Source of the DNA: Deltaproteobacteria bacterium CG11_big_fil_rev_8_21_14_0_20_45_16
GTDB lineage: Bacteria; Bdellovibrionota; UBA2394
DNA length: 46,982 nt
Direction: 5' to 3'
Assembly (NCBI GenBank): GCA_002787535.1
Contig: PCXB01000024.1
Location: 1-46,982 of the forward strand
Every line of letters begins with the position of its first letter. Positions within the stretch are counted from its first letter, which is position 1. This document shows positions 1 to 7,677 of this stretch, in pieces. The notes beneath the pieces are model-generated. The model saw only the letters and a list, made by a program, of their open reading frames with translations, did no database searches and had not been told where the DNA came from. The translations under genes and the position numbers were made by a program.

Positions 1-315
1 GGATTATTTTATTCTCAAAATCCTCCAAAAAGTAGGCTACCTAAACTCCCAATATTGCTCGCATATGTTTAACTGACCAACAGAATCGGGAAAAAGACCC
101 TCCATGTCTCGCTAAGGTTTGCGGATGGGGCAGGGGGTGGATTCTAGGGTTCCGATAAACATTAGTATTTACGGGCACTTGGCTTGAGCACGGCTCAAGA
201 CAGCCTGGCATCAAATATGCAAATATCTGATGGCGAGTTCGTTCGATCACTGTGTGTCGTGACGAAGGAGTGAGGTTTTGAAGAATAAAGTTCCGAAATA
301 ACGGAGGGAAACAAT
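1..315. other. Gene-free leader region of the first small gene
   Basis: I find no convincing gene here; the short open frames have no ribosome site and unlikely composition. Two signals are visible: a perfect 7-bp inverted repeat (CTTGAGC, 3-nt spacer, GCTCAAG) at 183-199, and a sigma-54-like -24/-12 site at 206-221 listed separately. A clear Shine-Dalgarno (GGAGGG) at 303-308 precedes the ATG at 316. The upstream gene, if any, lies outside the window. Confidence 0.5.
206..221 (+). promoter_or_regulatory. Possible sigma-54 (-24/-12) promoter
   Basis: The string TGGCATCAAATATGCA matches the TGGCACG-N4-TTGCW consensus at TGGCA and TGCA with exact spacing. It deviates at three positions (T for C, C for G, A for T). 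If used, transcription would start near 232, about 84 nt before the ATG at 316. The inverted repeat at 183-199 sits directly upstream. It is weaker than the perfect site at 33249. Inference from pattern only. Confidence 0.35.
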
Positions 316-534
316 ATGAAACGAATCATTCTTACCAGTCTTTTTATGGCCACAGTTAGCGGTCTTACTTTTGCGGCTGATACGTCTAGCACTTACTGCC
401 CTCAAGGTAGTCAAGATACTGTGAACGACACTGCGAAAACAGACGCTGCTTCTGCAACTGACAAAAGTACTGCAACTGGCACTTATGATGCTCGCGCTTC
501 TCAAGCTCCTCAAGCTCCTAAAACTGACGAGTAG
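316..534 (+). CDS. Small secreted low-complexity protein, unknown function
   Basis: A 72-residue protein. The first 20 residues form a clean Sec signal peptide: Lys-Arg, a hydrophobic core, then a cleavage site after TFA-A. The mature part, about 50 residues, is rich in Ala, Thr, Ser, Asp and Gln and has one Cys, so it is probably unstructured and periplasmic or secreted. An excellent ribosome site (GGAGGG, 7 nt before ATG) and a strong terminator at 617-650 show a stand-alone transcription unit. I recognise no family. Coding reality is well supported by signal peptide, ribosome site and terminator; the function is unknown. Confidence 0.7.
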   Translation: MKRIILTSLFMATVSGLTFAADTSSTYCPQGSQDTVNDTAKTDAASATDKSTATGTYDARASQAPQAPKTDE

Positions 535-610
535 TCAAAAGTTCTTGAGAGCTTGATCAAACGCTGTTGATAACTTTCAACTCCGTTATCAGCGTCGGTA
601 CGATACAAAA

Positions 611-973
611 TTATTTAAAAGCCGATCGCGCTCCGATCGGCTTTTTTTTTCTTTCAAGTCCCCGCTCCCAGGGGATCCAGTTCAAACTAAAGTAATTCAC
701 AGTCCAATGCGTTGGCTTGAGCGGGGGTTTGTGTATCACAAGAACATGATCCCCTCTTTGAAAATTTAAAACTTCCCAATGAAAGCTTGTGCGAGGCGCC
801 TGAAACTCGGGAATTTCATTGGGGGCGAGTCCTTCCAGATACTTGTGTTGATGTACGATGGCACAGTGCCGAAGGGCATAGGCCAAGCCCAAACTCGCTA
901 TAAGCCCAAAAAAAGCAAAGATAATATCTCTACTATAAAGACAATAGAGACGATGAAAGCGGTGAAGCGCAAT
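611..973 (-). CDS. Doubtful small membrane-protein ORF downstream of the lipase
   Basis: An open frame of about 120 codons follows the lipase gene in the +1 frame. It has one good transmembrane helix (about residues 17-34) and then about 85 soluble residues rich in Trp, Pro and His that look like real protein. Against it: no ATG, GTG or TTG near the expected start (an ATT at 971-973 is the best candidate), no ribosome site, and its last codons run through the terminator at 617-650. It could be a gene with a rare start, a frameshifted C-terminal extension of the lipase, or chance. No family recognised. Confidence 0.25.
   Translation of the reverse strand: MALHRFHRLYCLYSRDIIFAFFGLIASLGLAYALRHCAIVHQHKYLEGLAPNEIPEFQAPRTSFHWEVLNFQRGDHVLVIHKPPLKPTHWTVNYFSLNWIPWERGLERKKKPIGARSAFK
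617..650 (+). terminator. Rho-independent terminator
   Basis: A perfect 8-bp stem (GCCGATCG at 621-628, CGATCGGC at 634-641) with a 5-nt loop is followed by nine T residues. An A-run precedes it, so it may also work for minus-strand transcription. It lies about 80 nt behind the small secreted gene. An imperfect second hairpin (CGCTGTTGATAAC at 562-574 against GTTATCAGCG at 585-594) sits just before it. Confidence 0.9.
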
Positions 974-983
974 TACTGTGAAA

Positions 984-1784
984 TTATTTTCTAAAATATT
1001 CGAAAGCCACGACCTTAGAAGTCTCTTCTCGATCTTCCAAGAACGCCAAGACACCTTCAAAAACCCTTTGGTCCATAAGCAAGCCCGCATGACCCAAAGG
1101 CAATATCCTGTTAGTTGACCCCTTAAGAAAGCAAGTTTCTGGTGGCGTGATCGTGTCATATTGCGCTGCTAGAGATAAAATCTGAGTCTGTAAACCCCTG
1201 TAGTGAACGGCATATAGATCTTTCAAAAACGCTGAACCAGGCATCATTTGCCAAACCCCTCTCGAAAACACTCCGAACAAGGCCGCTCCTATCGTAGCGG
1301 TCCATGTTCCCCGAAAAGGAGTGCCAAGTGCGACAAACTTTCTGATCAGTCGGTGGCCGCCGAGCTTCTTAATATAATAATAGGCAATTAAGCCGCCCAT
1401 ACTATGGGCGACAATGTCGATACGTTTAAATTTGTGCTTCTCCGAATAGAGATCCATGATTCGTTCTACTTCAAATACCAGACGCTCAGCAGATTCTCGA
1501 ATGTCGCGGATATTTACAAGGCCAAGATCAAGGATGAAAACATTTCTATTTCTCGTCTGGAGGTATTTATCGAACGGATCCAGGACACCGGAGGTTCCAA
1601 GAAATCCTTGGACTAAAATTATGGGGGGCTCATCTGAGTGCTCGGTTAGATGGCTTTGACGTGTTAATCCAAATCTGAGGTTATGTTGGAAATATTTAAA
1701 GGTATGCCATGCATCAAAGCTCAGATCGCGAACGAAATCTTTGACACGGCTACGCTGTCGAGCAGGTTTTCTATTCTTTCCCAC
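984..1784 (-). CDS. Alpha/beta-hydrolase, triacylglycerol lipase/esterase type
   Basis: A 266-residue protein with an alpha/beta-hydrolase core. The oxyanion strand segment IILVQGFLGTSGV is at about 55-67. The nucleophile elbow AHSMGG puts the catalytic Ser at 128. Plausible acid and base are Asp210 (in QYDTITPP) and His232 (in LGHAGLL), giving a complete triad. It probably hydrolyses lipid or ester substrates. There is no signal peptide; the N-terminus is strongly basic. The GTG start at 1784 is chosen because no ATG lies near it; the ribosome site is weak. It follows pilT by 31 nt on the same strand, so co-transcription is likely, although a functional link to pili is not evident. Confidence 0.85.
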   Translation of the reverse strand: MGKNRKPARQRSRVKDFVRDLSFDAWHTFKYFQHNLRFGLTRQSHLTEHSDEPPIILVQGFLGTSGVLDPFDKYLQTRNRNVFILDLGLVNIRDIRESAERLVFEVERIMDLYSEKHKFKRIDIVAHSMGGLIAYYYIKKLGGHRLIRKFVALGTPFRGTWTATIGAALFGVFSRGVWQMMPGSAFLKDLYAVHYRGLQTQILSLAAQYDTITPPETCFLKGSTNRILPLGHAGLLMDQRVFEGVLAFLEDREETSKVVAFEYFRK

Positions 1785-1815
1785 TTCTTTCTATTATATA
1801 GGATAAATGGGAATT

Positions 1816-2982
1816 CTATTTAGCCTTCTTTGTAGGGGGTTTATCGGCGGCTGATTCCTGTTCGGCTTGGCTTTGTAATTCTTCAAAGGCATCCCAATTG
1901 GAATTATTCCCTGAAGAAATTCCGGAAAATCGAAGAGCAAAATCATGAGGATTGGATGACTGTCGAAGGGCCTCCTCATAGGAAATTAGATCTTTTGTAA
2001 GCAACTGCATGAGCGATTGATCAAAGGTCTGCATTTCGTAAGAAGTATGACTGTCGGCAATAGCTTGCGTAATTTCTCGCGTGTGATCCGGGTTCTCGAT
2101 CATTTCCTTGATTCGAGCATTATTGATCAAGACTTCCATGGCCGGCACGCGACCTTCACCGGATTTCTTAGGAACCAAGCGTTGCGAAATGATGGCCTTA
2201 ATCACACTAGCAAGTTGTAAGCGGATTTGCTTATGTTGATAAGGAGGAAAGACGCTAACAATTCGGTTAATGGTTTCAGCCGCATCCATAGTATGCAAAG
2301 TGCTGAAAACTAGGTGCCCTGTTTCGGCAGCCGACAATGCCGTCTCCATCGTTTCTGCATCTCGCATTTCTCCAACGAGAATCACATCGGGATCCTGACG
2401 GAGTGCCGCCCGCAATGCAAAATGAAAACCAACGGTATCGACGCCCACTTCGCGTTGATTGACGATGGACTTCTTATCTTTGATTAAATATTCGATTGGT
2501 TCTTCAATGGTTACGATATGACAAGCACGATTTTCATTTATATTGTCGACCATCGCTGCAAGCGTGGTTGATTTTCCGCTGCCGGTAGCTCCTGTTACCA
2601 AGATCAAGCCACGCTCGTTCATCGACAGTTTTCGTAATGTAGGTGGGAGAAGCAGTTCCTCGACACTCTTAACAAGATAGGGAATGACTCGAAGGACAAC
2701 ACCCGTTGTCCCTCTCTGTTGAAACACATTGACTCTGAATCGCCCCAATCCCGGAACGCCGTAGGCAAGGTCAACTTCGTTAAATTCTTGAAAACGTAAT
2801 TTTTGCTGGGCATTCATCATGCTTTGGGTCATCGCACTGACCTGTTCGGGAGAAATCTTGGGTGCGTTATTTAGGGGCACCAAAGACCCATCGATTCTAA
2901 AGGTGGGGACGAGTCCCGCTTTGATGTGGATATCAGAGGCATTTGCCTTAACTGCAATTTTTAAAATATCGTTTAGTTCCAT
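1816..2982 (-). CDS. pilT: Type IV pilus retraction ATPase PilT
   Basis: A hexameric AAA-like secretion ATPase that powers pilus retraction (twitching). From the ATG at 2982 it has 388 residues and begins MELNDILKIAVKANASDIHI, typical of PilT. Visible motifs are Walker A GATGSGKST (131-139), the Asp box TIEEPIEY (about 158-165), Walker B DPDVILVGEMRD (197-208) and the His box HLVFSTLHT (223-231). The C-terminal tail, about 40 residues, is polar and beyond the usual PilT core. A GTG at 3003 would add seven residues; the ATG is preferred because it gives the canonical PilT start. It is divergent to lon1 and upstream of the lipase gene. Pilus fibre-like genes lie at the far end of the window. 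Confidence 0.95.
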   Translation of the reverse strand: MELNDILKIAVKANASDIHIKAGLVPTFRIDGSLVPLNNAPKISPEQVSAMTQSMMNAQQKLRFQEFNEVDLAYGVPGLGRFRVNVFQQRGTTGVVLRVIPYLVKSVEELLLPPTLRKLSMNERGLILVTGATGSGKSTTLAAMVDNINENRACHIVTIEEPIEYLIKDKKSIVNQREVGVDTVGFHFALRAALRQDPDVILVGEMRDAETMETALSAAETGHLVFSTLHTMDAAETINRIVSVFPPYQHKQIRLQLASVIKAIISQRLVPKKSGEGRVPAMEVLINNARIKEMIENPDHTREITQAIADSHTSYEMQTFDQSLMQLLTKDLISYEEALRQSSNPHDFALRFSGISSGNNSNWDAFEELQSQAEQESAADKPPTKKAK

Positions 2983-3041
2983 GGATAAATCATATTGTAG
3001 CACCCTTGGAGCATGCTGCGGTGGATTAAGTGCGCAAAGTT

Positions 3042-3068
3042 TTCACATTTTGTAGTGCAGTGTATAAG
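3042..3068 (+). promoter_or_regulatory. Candidate sigma-70-type promoter of lon1
   Basis: TTCACA (3042-3047; five of six to TTGACA) and TATAAG (3063-3068; five of six to TATAAT) are separated by 15 bp, which is short. They lie in the 132-bp gap between the divergent pilT and lon1 starts. I see no CIRCE element and no clear sigma-32 consensus here. Confidence 0.35.
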
Positions 3069-3114
3069 TTTTTGGTGCTTCGCTGCTGTTCAAAAGCACT
3101 GGTACTCTAGAGGT

Positions 3115-5550
3115 ATGGCGAGTGAGCACGATCAGATCCAAATACCAGATGAATTACCTCTATTACCCGTACGCGATGTTGTTGTTTATCCGTATATGAT
3201 TCTTCCACTATTTGTCGGGCGTACTTCATCTATTAATGCCGTCAATGAAGCACTCAACAAAGATCGTCTATTATTTCTCGCTGCCCAAAAGGACATCGAC
3301 GAAGAATCGCCCACGCAGGGAACGATCTATCGCACGGGTTGTGTCGGTATGATCATGCGCATGAATAAGCTACCAGAGGATGGAAAGATAAAAATTCTTG
3401 TCCAAGGCTTGGTTAAAGCTGAGATCGAAAGTTTCAGTCAAGAGTACCCCCACTTTCAAGTTAAAATTAAAAAGATTCATGAGAACGCTTGGGAAGAACG
3501 TAGCTTAGAATCTGAAGCCTTAATTCGAAACGTAAAGGCACTTCTGGAACGAGTCATATCGATGGGGAAAGTTCTGTCACCGGACATTCTTGTCGTGCTT
3601 GATGAGATTGCGGAACCGGGACGACTGGCGGATCTTGTGGCAAGCAATCTTGGATTGAAAGTTCATGATAGTCAGGCGATTCTTGAAGTGTTGGATCCTG
3701 TTGATCGACTACGAAAAGTTAACGATGCGCTAACCAAAGAAATCGAAGTTCTTGAAATGCAGGCGAAGATTCAATCGCAAGCTAAAGATGAAATGAATAA
3801 AACTCAGCGAGACTATTTCTTGCGTGAGCAAATGCGAGCGATTCGAAGTGAGCTTGGCGACCCTGACTCTAAGTTTGAAGAAGTTGAAGAGTTTAGGACC
3901 AAAGTTAAAAACGCGGATATGACCGAAGATGCTGAGCGCGAAGCACTTAAGCAGCTTAAACGTCTTGAGAATATGCACGGTGATTCTGCCGAAGCTTCTA
4001 TTATAAGGACATACTTAGATTGGATGGTCGATCTTCCCTGGAAGAAGGCTTCGGATGACAATTTGGATCTTACCGAAGCGAAGAAAATTTTGGATGAAGA
4101 TCACTTTGATTTGGAGAAAATTAAGGATCGCATTTTGGATCACTTAGGAGTTTGTAAACTCAAGAAGTCATTGAAGGGTCCGATTCTTTGTTTTGTTGGG
4201 CCTCCTGGGGTAGGGAAAACATCACTTGGAAAAAGTATTGCTCGTACTATGGGAAGAAAGTTTATCCGCATGAGTATGGGCGGTATTAAAGATGAATCCG
4301 AGATTCGCGGGCATCGCCGTACCTATGTGGGGGCGATGCCTGGTCGGATCATTCAAGGACTTCGATTGTCCGGTACAAACAACCCCGTATTTGTGTTGGA
4401 CGAGATCGATAAATTGGGTGTGGACTATCGAGGCGACCCTGCTTCCGCTCTGTTGGAAGTATTGGATTCCGAGCAAAATAATTCCTTCAGGGATCATTAT
4501 ATGAATCTTCCGGTTGATTTAAGCAATGTGATGTTTATTTGCACAGCTAACTCAACCGATACGATACCGGGGCCTTTGCGAGACCGTATGGAGATCATCC
4601 GCCTATCTGGATATAGCATGGAAGATAAGTTAGAGATTGCGAAACGCTATTTGATTCCGAAGCAGATTAAGGAAAATGGTTTGGCTCCAGACGACCTTCA
4701 AATTGGTGAAGCGGGTCTCAAAATCATTATTCAAGGTTATACGCGGGAAGCGGGTCTTCGAAGTTTCGAGAGGGAACTTGCAACCGTTTGTCGAAAAGTC
4801 GCGCGCGCCAAAGCGGATGATGAGAAAACATTCAAGGCAAGAAGAGTAACACCAAAACAGATTCACGATTACTTGGGACCCGTCAAAGTAGTTCCTGATC
4901 CGATGCGAGAAGAAGATCAAGTGGGAGTGGCCACGGGATTAGCATGGACGGAAACCGGCGGCGAAACTTTGACGATGGAAGCTAGTTTTGTAACTGGCAA
5001 AGGTGGCTTGCAGCTGACAGGTCAACTTGGTGACGTCATGAAAGAATCTGCTCAAGCAGCTCTATCGTATGTACGAACCAAAGCTGAAGATTTGGGCTTA
5101 CCAAAGAACTTTTTTGCCGAGCATGATATTCACTTACATGTTCCGGCTGGCGCCATTCCCAAGGATGGACCGTCGGCGGGCATTACAATCGCGACTGCCT
5201 TAATTTCGTTGTTCACAGGCATTCCGATTAAATGCAAAGTTGCGATGACTGGCGAAGTAACACTTTTAGGTCGCGTTCTTCCGGTCGGCGGTATTAAAGA
5301 AAAAGTAATGGCGGCGATTCGGCAAGAGATTTTCGATATCGTGATGCCACGAGCTTGTGAAAAAGATCTTGTAGAACTTCCTAAGCACATTCGCTCCAAA
5401 TTGAACGTACATTTGGTCGACCACGTAGAAGAAGTATTTGATCTTTGCTTAACACGTCCTCTTGGAATGGGTTCCACTTCCAAAAAACGTGGCACCAAGG
5501 GCCGACCCGGCACAGGATCTGGCGAGAGAGCACCACGAGCTTTCCAGTAG
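3115..5550 (+). CDS. lon: ATP-dependent protease Lon (first copy)
   Basis: An 811-residue Lon protease that degrades misfolded and regulatory proteins in the cytoplasm. The LonN substrate domain (about 1-205) opens with LPLLPVRDVVVYPYMILPL. The AAA+ module has Walker A GPPGVGKT at 362-369 and Walker B VFVLDEIDK. The C-terminal protease domain has the Ser-Lys dyad: Ser687 in DGPSAG and Lys730 in GGIKEK. The ATG at 3115 is chosen because it matches the usual Lon start; the frame is open further upstream. The last 25 residues are a Gly/Lys/Arg-rich tail not found in E. coli Lon. A second complete Lon lies at 27425-29863; the two are clearly different proteins. Confidence 0.95.
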   Translation: MASEHDQIQIPDELPLLPVRDVVVYPYMILPLFVGRTSSINAVNEALNKDRLLFLAAQKDIDEESPTQGTIYRTGCVGMIMRMNKLPEDGKIKILVQGLVKAEIESFSQEYPHFQVKIKKIHENAWEERSLESEALIRNVKALLERVISMGKVLSPDILVVLDEIAEPGRLADLVASNLGLKVHDSQAILEVLDPVDRLRKVNDALTKEIEVLEMQAKIQSQAKDEMNKTQRDYFLREQMRAIRSELGDPDSKFEEVEEFRTKVKNADMTEDAEREALKQLKRLENMHGDSAEASIIRTYLDWMVDLPWKKASDDNLDLTEAKKILDEDHFDLEKIKDRILDHLGVCKLKKSLKGPILCFVGPPGVGKTSLGKSIARTMGRKFIRMSMGGIKDESEIRGHRRTYVGAMPGRIIQGLRLSGTNNPVFVLDEIDKLGVDYRGDPASALLEVLDSEQNNSFRDHYMNLPVDLSNVMFICTANSTDTIPGPLRDRMEIIRLSGYSMEDKLEIAKRYLIPKQIKENGLAPDDLQIGEAGLKIIIQGYTREAGLRSFERELATVCRKVARAKADDEKTFKARRVTPKQIHDYLGPVKVVPDPMREEDQVGVATGLAWTETGGETLTMEASFVTGKGGLQLTGQLGDVMKESAQAALSYVRTKAEDLGLPKNFFAEHDIHLHVPAGAIPKDGPSAGITIATALISLFTGIPIKCKVAMTGEVTLLGRVLPVGGIKEKVMAAIRQEIFDIVMPRACEKDLVELPKHIRSKLNVHLVDHVEEVFDLCLTRPLGMGSTSKKRGTKGRPGTGSGERAPRAFQ

Positions 5551-5609
5551 CGGCGGGTTGCGACGGCGCAACGCACAATATGTTTTCATTAGCCCAGCCT
5601 CTCCGTATT

Positions 5610-5624
5610 GAATTAGACTAATTC
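5610..5624. repeat. Short inverted repeat upstream of the beta-propeller gene
   Basis: GAATTA, a 3-nt spacer (GAC) and TAATTC form a perfect inverted repeat 19 nt before the ATG at 5643. It lies just upstream of the strong ribosome site (GGAGGAGGAG). It could be an operator or a small mRNA hairpin; no direct evidence separates these. Confidence 0.3.
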
Positions 5625-5642
5625 CATTCGGAGGAGGAGTTA

Positions 5643-6701
5643 ATGTCATTAAAATCTAAATTTTTACTCGGCTTATTTATCTTTGGATTAGGTACATCGC
5701 TTAGTCTACAAGCACAGGATCGGATTAGACTCGAAGCTGTCGCTCATTTTAATAAATACGCTTCCGCAGAATACAACGACTGCTGGGGCTATACCGACGC
5801 CAATGGGAGAGAGTATGCCCTGCTAGGTGTTCGAAATGGAACCAGCATCATCGATATTACGGATCCTTCTGATCTAAGGGAAATTTCTTTTATCTCAAGC
5901 GCCAAATCCATTTGGAAGGACATTAAGACTTATCAAAACTATGCCTACGTTGTGACCGATAGTTCGGGATGGGGAATGCAAATTCTTGATTTATCGGGCC
6001 TTCCCGAAAAGGTTGAGCTCGTTAATACTTATAAGAAATTTACCATCTCTCACAACCTTTTCATCGATACAGATCGCGGCATATTATTTGCGCAGGGCAG
6101 TCACGCAGCGCCAGTTCGAATTCTTAGCTTGGCGGATCCCGTAAACCCCGTGCAAATTTCAAGTTTTGGTGTCGAAACTCATGATATGATGGCTCGCGAT
6201 GGGCTTGTTTATGTTTCCGAAGGTGGACATGGCACGATTGGAATTTATGACTATAACGATCCGTCAAATCCAAAATTGGTAAAGCGATTTAAAATTCAAA
6301 GTGCGGGCTATGTTCACAATGCTTGGCTTTCGGATGATGGGCAGCACTTAATGACGACCGAAGAAACAGTGGGAAAAACGGTTAAAATGTTTGATCTCTC
6401 GGACTTGAACGATGTTCGATTGGTGGGAGAATATTTAGCGCCAAGTAAACTTGCTCACAACACTCATATCAAGGGCGATTACGCCTATATTTCGCACTAT
6501 GGAAGTGGACTAAGAATTATTGATGTCTCGGATCCAACGAACTTGCAAGAAGTAGCCTATTTTACAAAAACCGATAAAGAAAATGGTAGCGGCTATATTG
6601 ATGATTGGGGCGCTTATCCATTCTTCAAATCTGGCAAAATTCTTGTCTCAGATATTTCTGACGGTCTTTACGTGGTGGAATTTGATGGTGCCAAAGAATA
6701 G
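5643..6701 (+). CDS. Secreted choice-of-anchor-B / LVIVD-repeat beta-propeller protein
   Basis: A 352-residue protein with a Sec signal peptide (cleavage after about residue 24, LQAQD). The mature part consists of repeated blades ending in motifs such as GTSIIDITDPSD, GIYDYNDPSNP, GLRIIDVSDPTN and GLYVVEF. These are LVIVD repeats, in the overall form known as choice-of-anchor B proteins (opening YNDCWGYTDANGREYALLG). Such proteins are exported and surface-bound, and their molecular role is unknown. No C-terminal sorting domain is visible here. The GGAGGAGGAG ribosome site predicts high expression. The next gene overlaps its last bases and is also exported, suggesting a two-gene operon. Confidence 0.8.
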   Translation: MSLKSKFLLGLFIFGLGTSLSLQAQDRIRLEAVAHFNKYASAEYNDCWGYTDANGREYALLGVRNGTSIIDITDPSDLREISFISSAKSIWKDIKTYQNYAYVVTDSSGWGMQILDLSGLPEKVELVNTYKKFTISHNLFIDTDRGILFAQGSHAAPVRILSLADPVNPVQISSFGVETHDMMARDGLVYVSEGGHGTIGIYDYNDPSNPKLVKRFKIQSAGYVHNAWLSDDGQHLMTTEETVGKTVKMFDLSDLNDVRLVGEYLAPSKLAHNTHIKGDYAYISHYGSGLRIIDVSDPTNLQEVAYFTKTDKENGSGYIDDWGAYPFFKSGKILVSDISDGLYVVEFDGAKE

Positions 6702-7656
6702 TATGTTCAATCAGGCCATGGCTTGCGGCCTCTTGTTTGGATGTTTGAGTTTGGGTAGCGCCCAAGCTCAAATGAACCATGGGACTCATGGACAGCTTAA
6801 GATTGGAGGACTGAATTCCAATCATATGCAGGCGGGTGAGCCAACTGATTGGCTATTGCGTTTTTTCGATAGTCACACTCACCAGCAGATAACCGATTTC
6901 GATATTATGCATGGCAAGTTGATGCATATGATTGTCGTCAAGGACGATTTGTCAGAGTTAGCTCATATTCACCCCAAGCTTAGTGATACTGGTGATTTCA
7001 GTATTCGTGTAAATACTCAAAATGAAGATCCCGATAACCAGGACCTCCCCAATACAGTTTTATCGGCGGGCAGATATTTTGTGTTTACCGAAGCTCTTCC
7101 TAAAGATGCCGAAATGATGATCATGAATCACTTCGAGCTGTCTGCCGAGGGCATGGATTCCCAACCCAAGCCTCTGGAAATCGATCTTGATATGGATCAG
7201 GGGGAAGATTTTGGAGCCAAATATTTTAAAGAAGATGGTAGTCCTGGCGTAGAGGGCGATCGCTATCGTGTAGAGTTCTCAGTCGAGCTTTTCGAATGGT
7301 GTAACTACTATCTTCCTAAATTTTACTTCAAAATTCTCGAAAATAGAGAGGGCGACTATCTGCCCGCAGAAAACTTGAACGAATGGCTCACGATGGGGGG
7401 GCATGCCGTTCTTGTTGGTCTAGATGGCGAGAAGCTAGAGGATCGCACCTTCTATCACCTCCATTCCTTTAGCCCGATTGATGAGCCGGCATTGTTTACT
7501 TTTCCTTACGATAATCATCAAGAGGGCCTGCCGGATGGCGAATATAAAATTTGGGGTCAGTTCAAGCAAGCTGAGCAAATCCTGAGTTTTTCGTTTGGAT
7601 TACGCTTCAAAAATCCCCCTTCCTCAGTTTCAATTTTTCGGAAGACGGCCTGCTAG
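6685..7656 (+). CDS. Secreted His/Met-rich protein, possible metal-binding role
   Basis: A 323-residue exported protein. The signal peptide spans about 1-28, ending GSAQA. The ATG at 6685 is preferred over 6703 because it supplies the positively charged n-region and overlaps the upstream stop by 17 nt. The mature N-terminus is rich in His and Met (MNHGTHG, THQQ, MHGKLMHM, AHIHP). The segment KLMHMIVVKDDLSELAHIHP resembles domains of exported proteins tied to copper or heavy-metal handling (FixH/YtkA-like); I recall this pattern but cannot confirm the family. It is probably co-expressed with the beta-propeller gene before it. Metal binding is inference from composition. Confidence 0.65.
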   Translation: MVPKNSMFNQAMACGLLFGCLSLGSAQAQMNHGTHGQLKIGGLNSNHMQAGEPTDWLLRFFDSHTHQQITDFDIMHGKLMHMIVVKDDLSELAHIHPKLSDTGDFSIRVNTQNEDPDNQDLPNTVLSAGRYFVFTEALPKDAEMMIMNHFELSAEGMDSQPKPLEIDLDMDQGEDFGAKYFKEDGSPGVEGDRYRVEFSVELFEWCNYYLPKFYFKILENREGDYLPAENLNEWLTMGGHAVLVGLDGEKLEDRTFYHLHSFSPIDEPALFTFPYDNHQEGLPDGEYKIWGQFKQAEQILSFSFGLRFKNPPSSVSIFRKTAC

Positions 7657-7677
7657 ATCAGCTGTTAACCTGGATTT

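Noticed and set aside
984-1159. N-terminal part of the 182-codon minus-strand frame that overlaps the lipase.
   Set aside because: It lies out of frame inside the lipase 3' end and has Trp/Arg-rich shadow composition; only the part below 973 looks protein-like.
2983-3114. CIRCE or sigma-32 heat-shock element upstream of lon1.
   Set aside because: No TTAGCACTC-N9-GAGTGCTAA and no CTTGAA/CCCCAT pair; only a modest sigma-70-like site is present.
5557-5572. GTTGCG/CGCAAC stem after lon1 as a terminator.
   Set aside because: The stem is only six pairs and no T-run follows closely; transcription may read into the beta-propeller gene.
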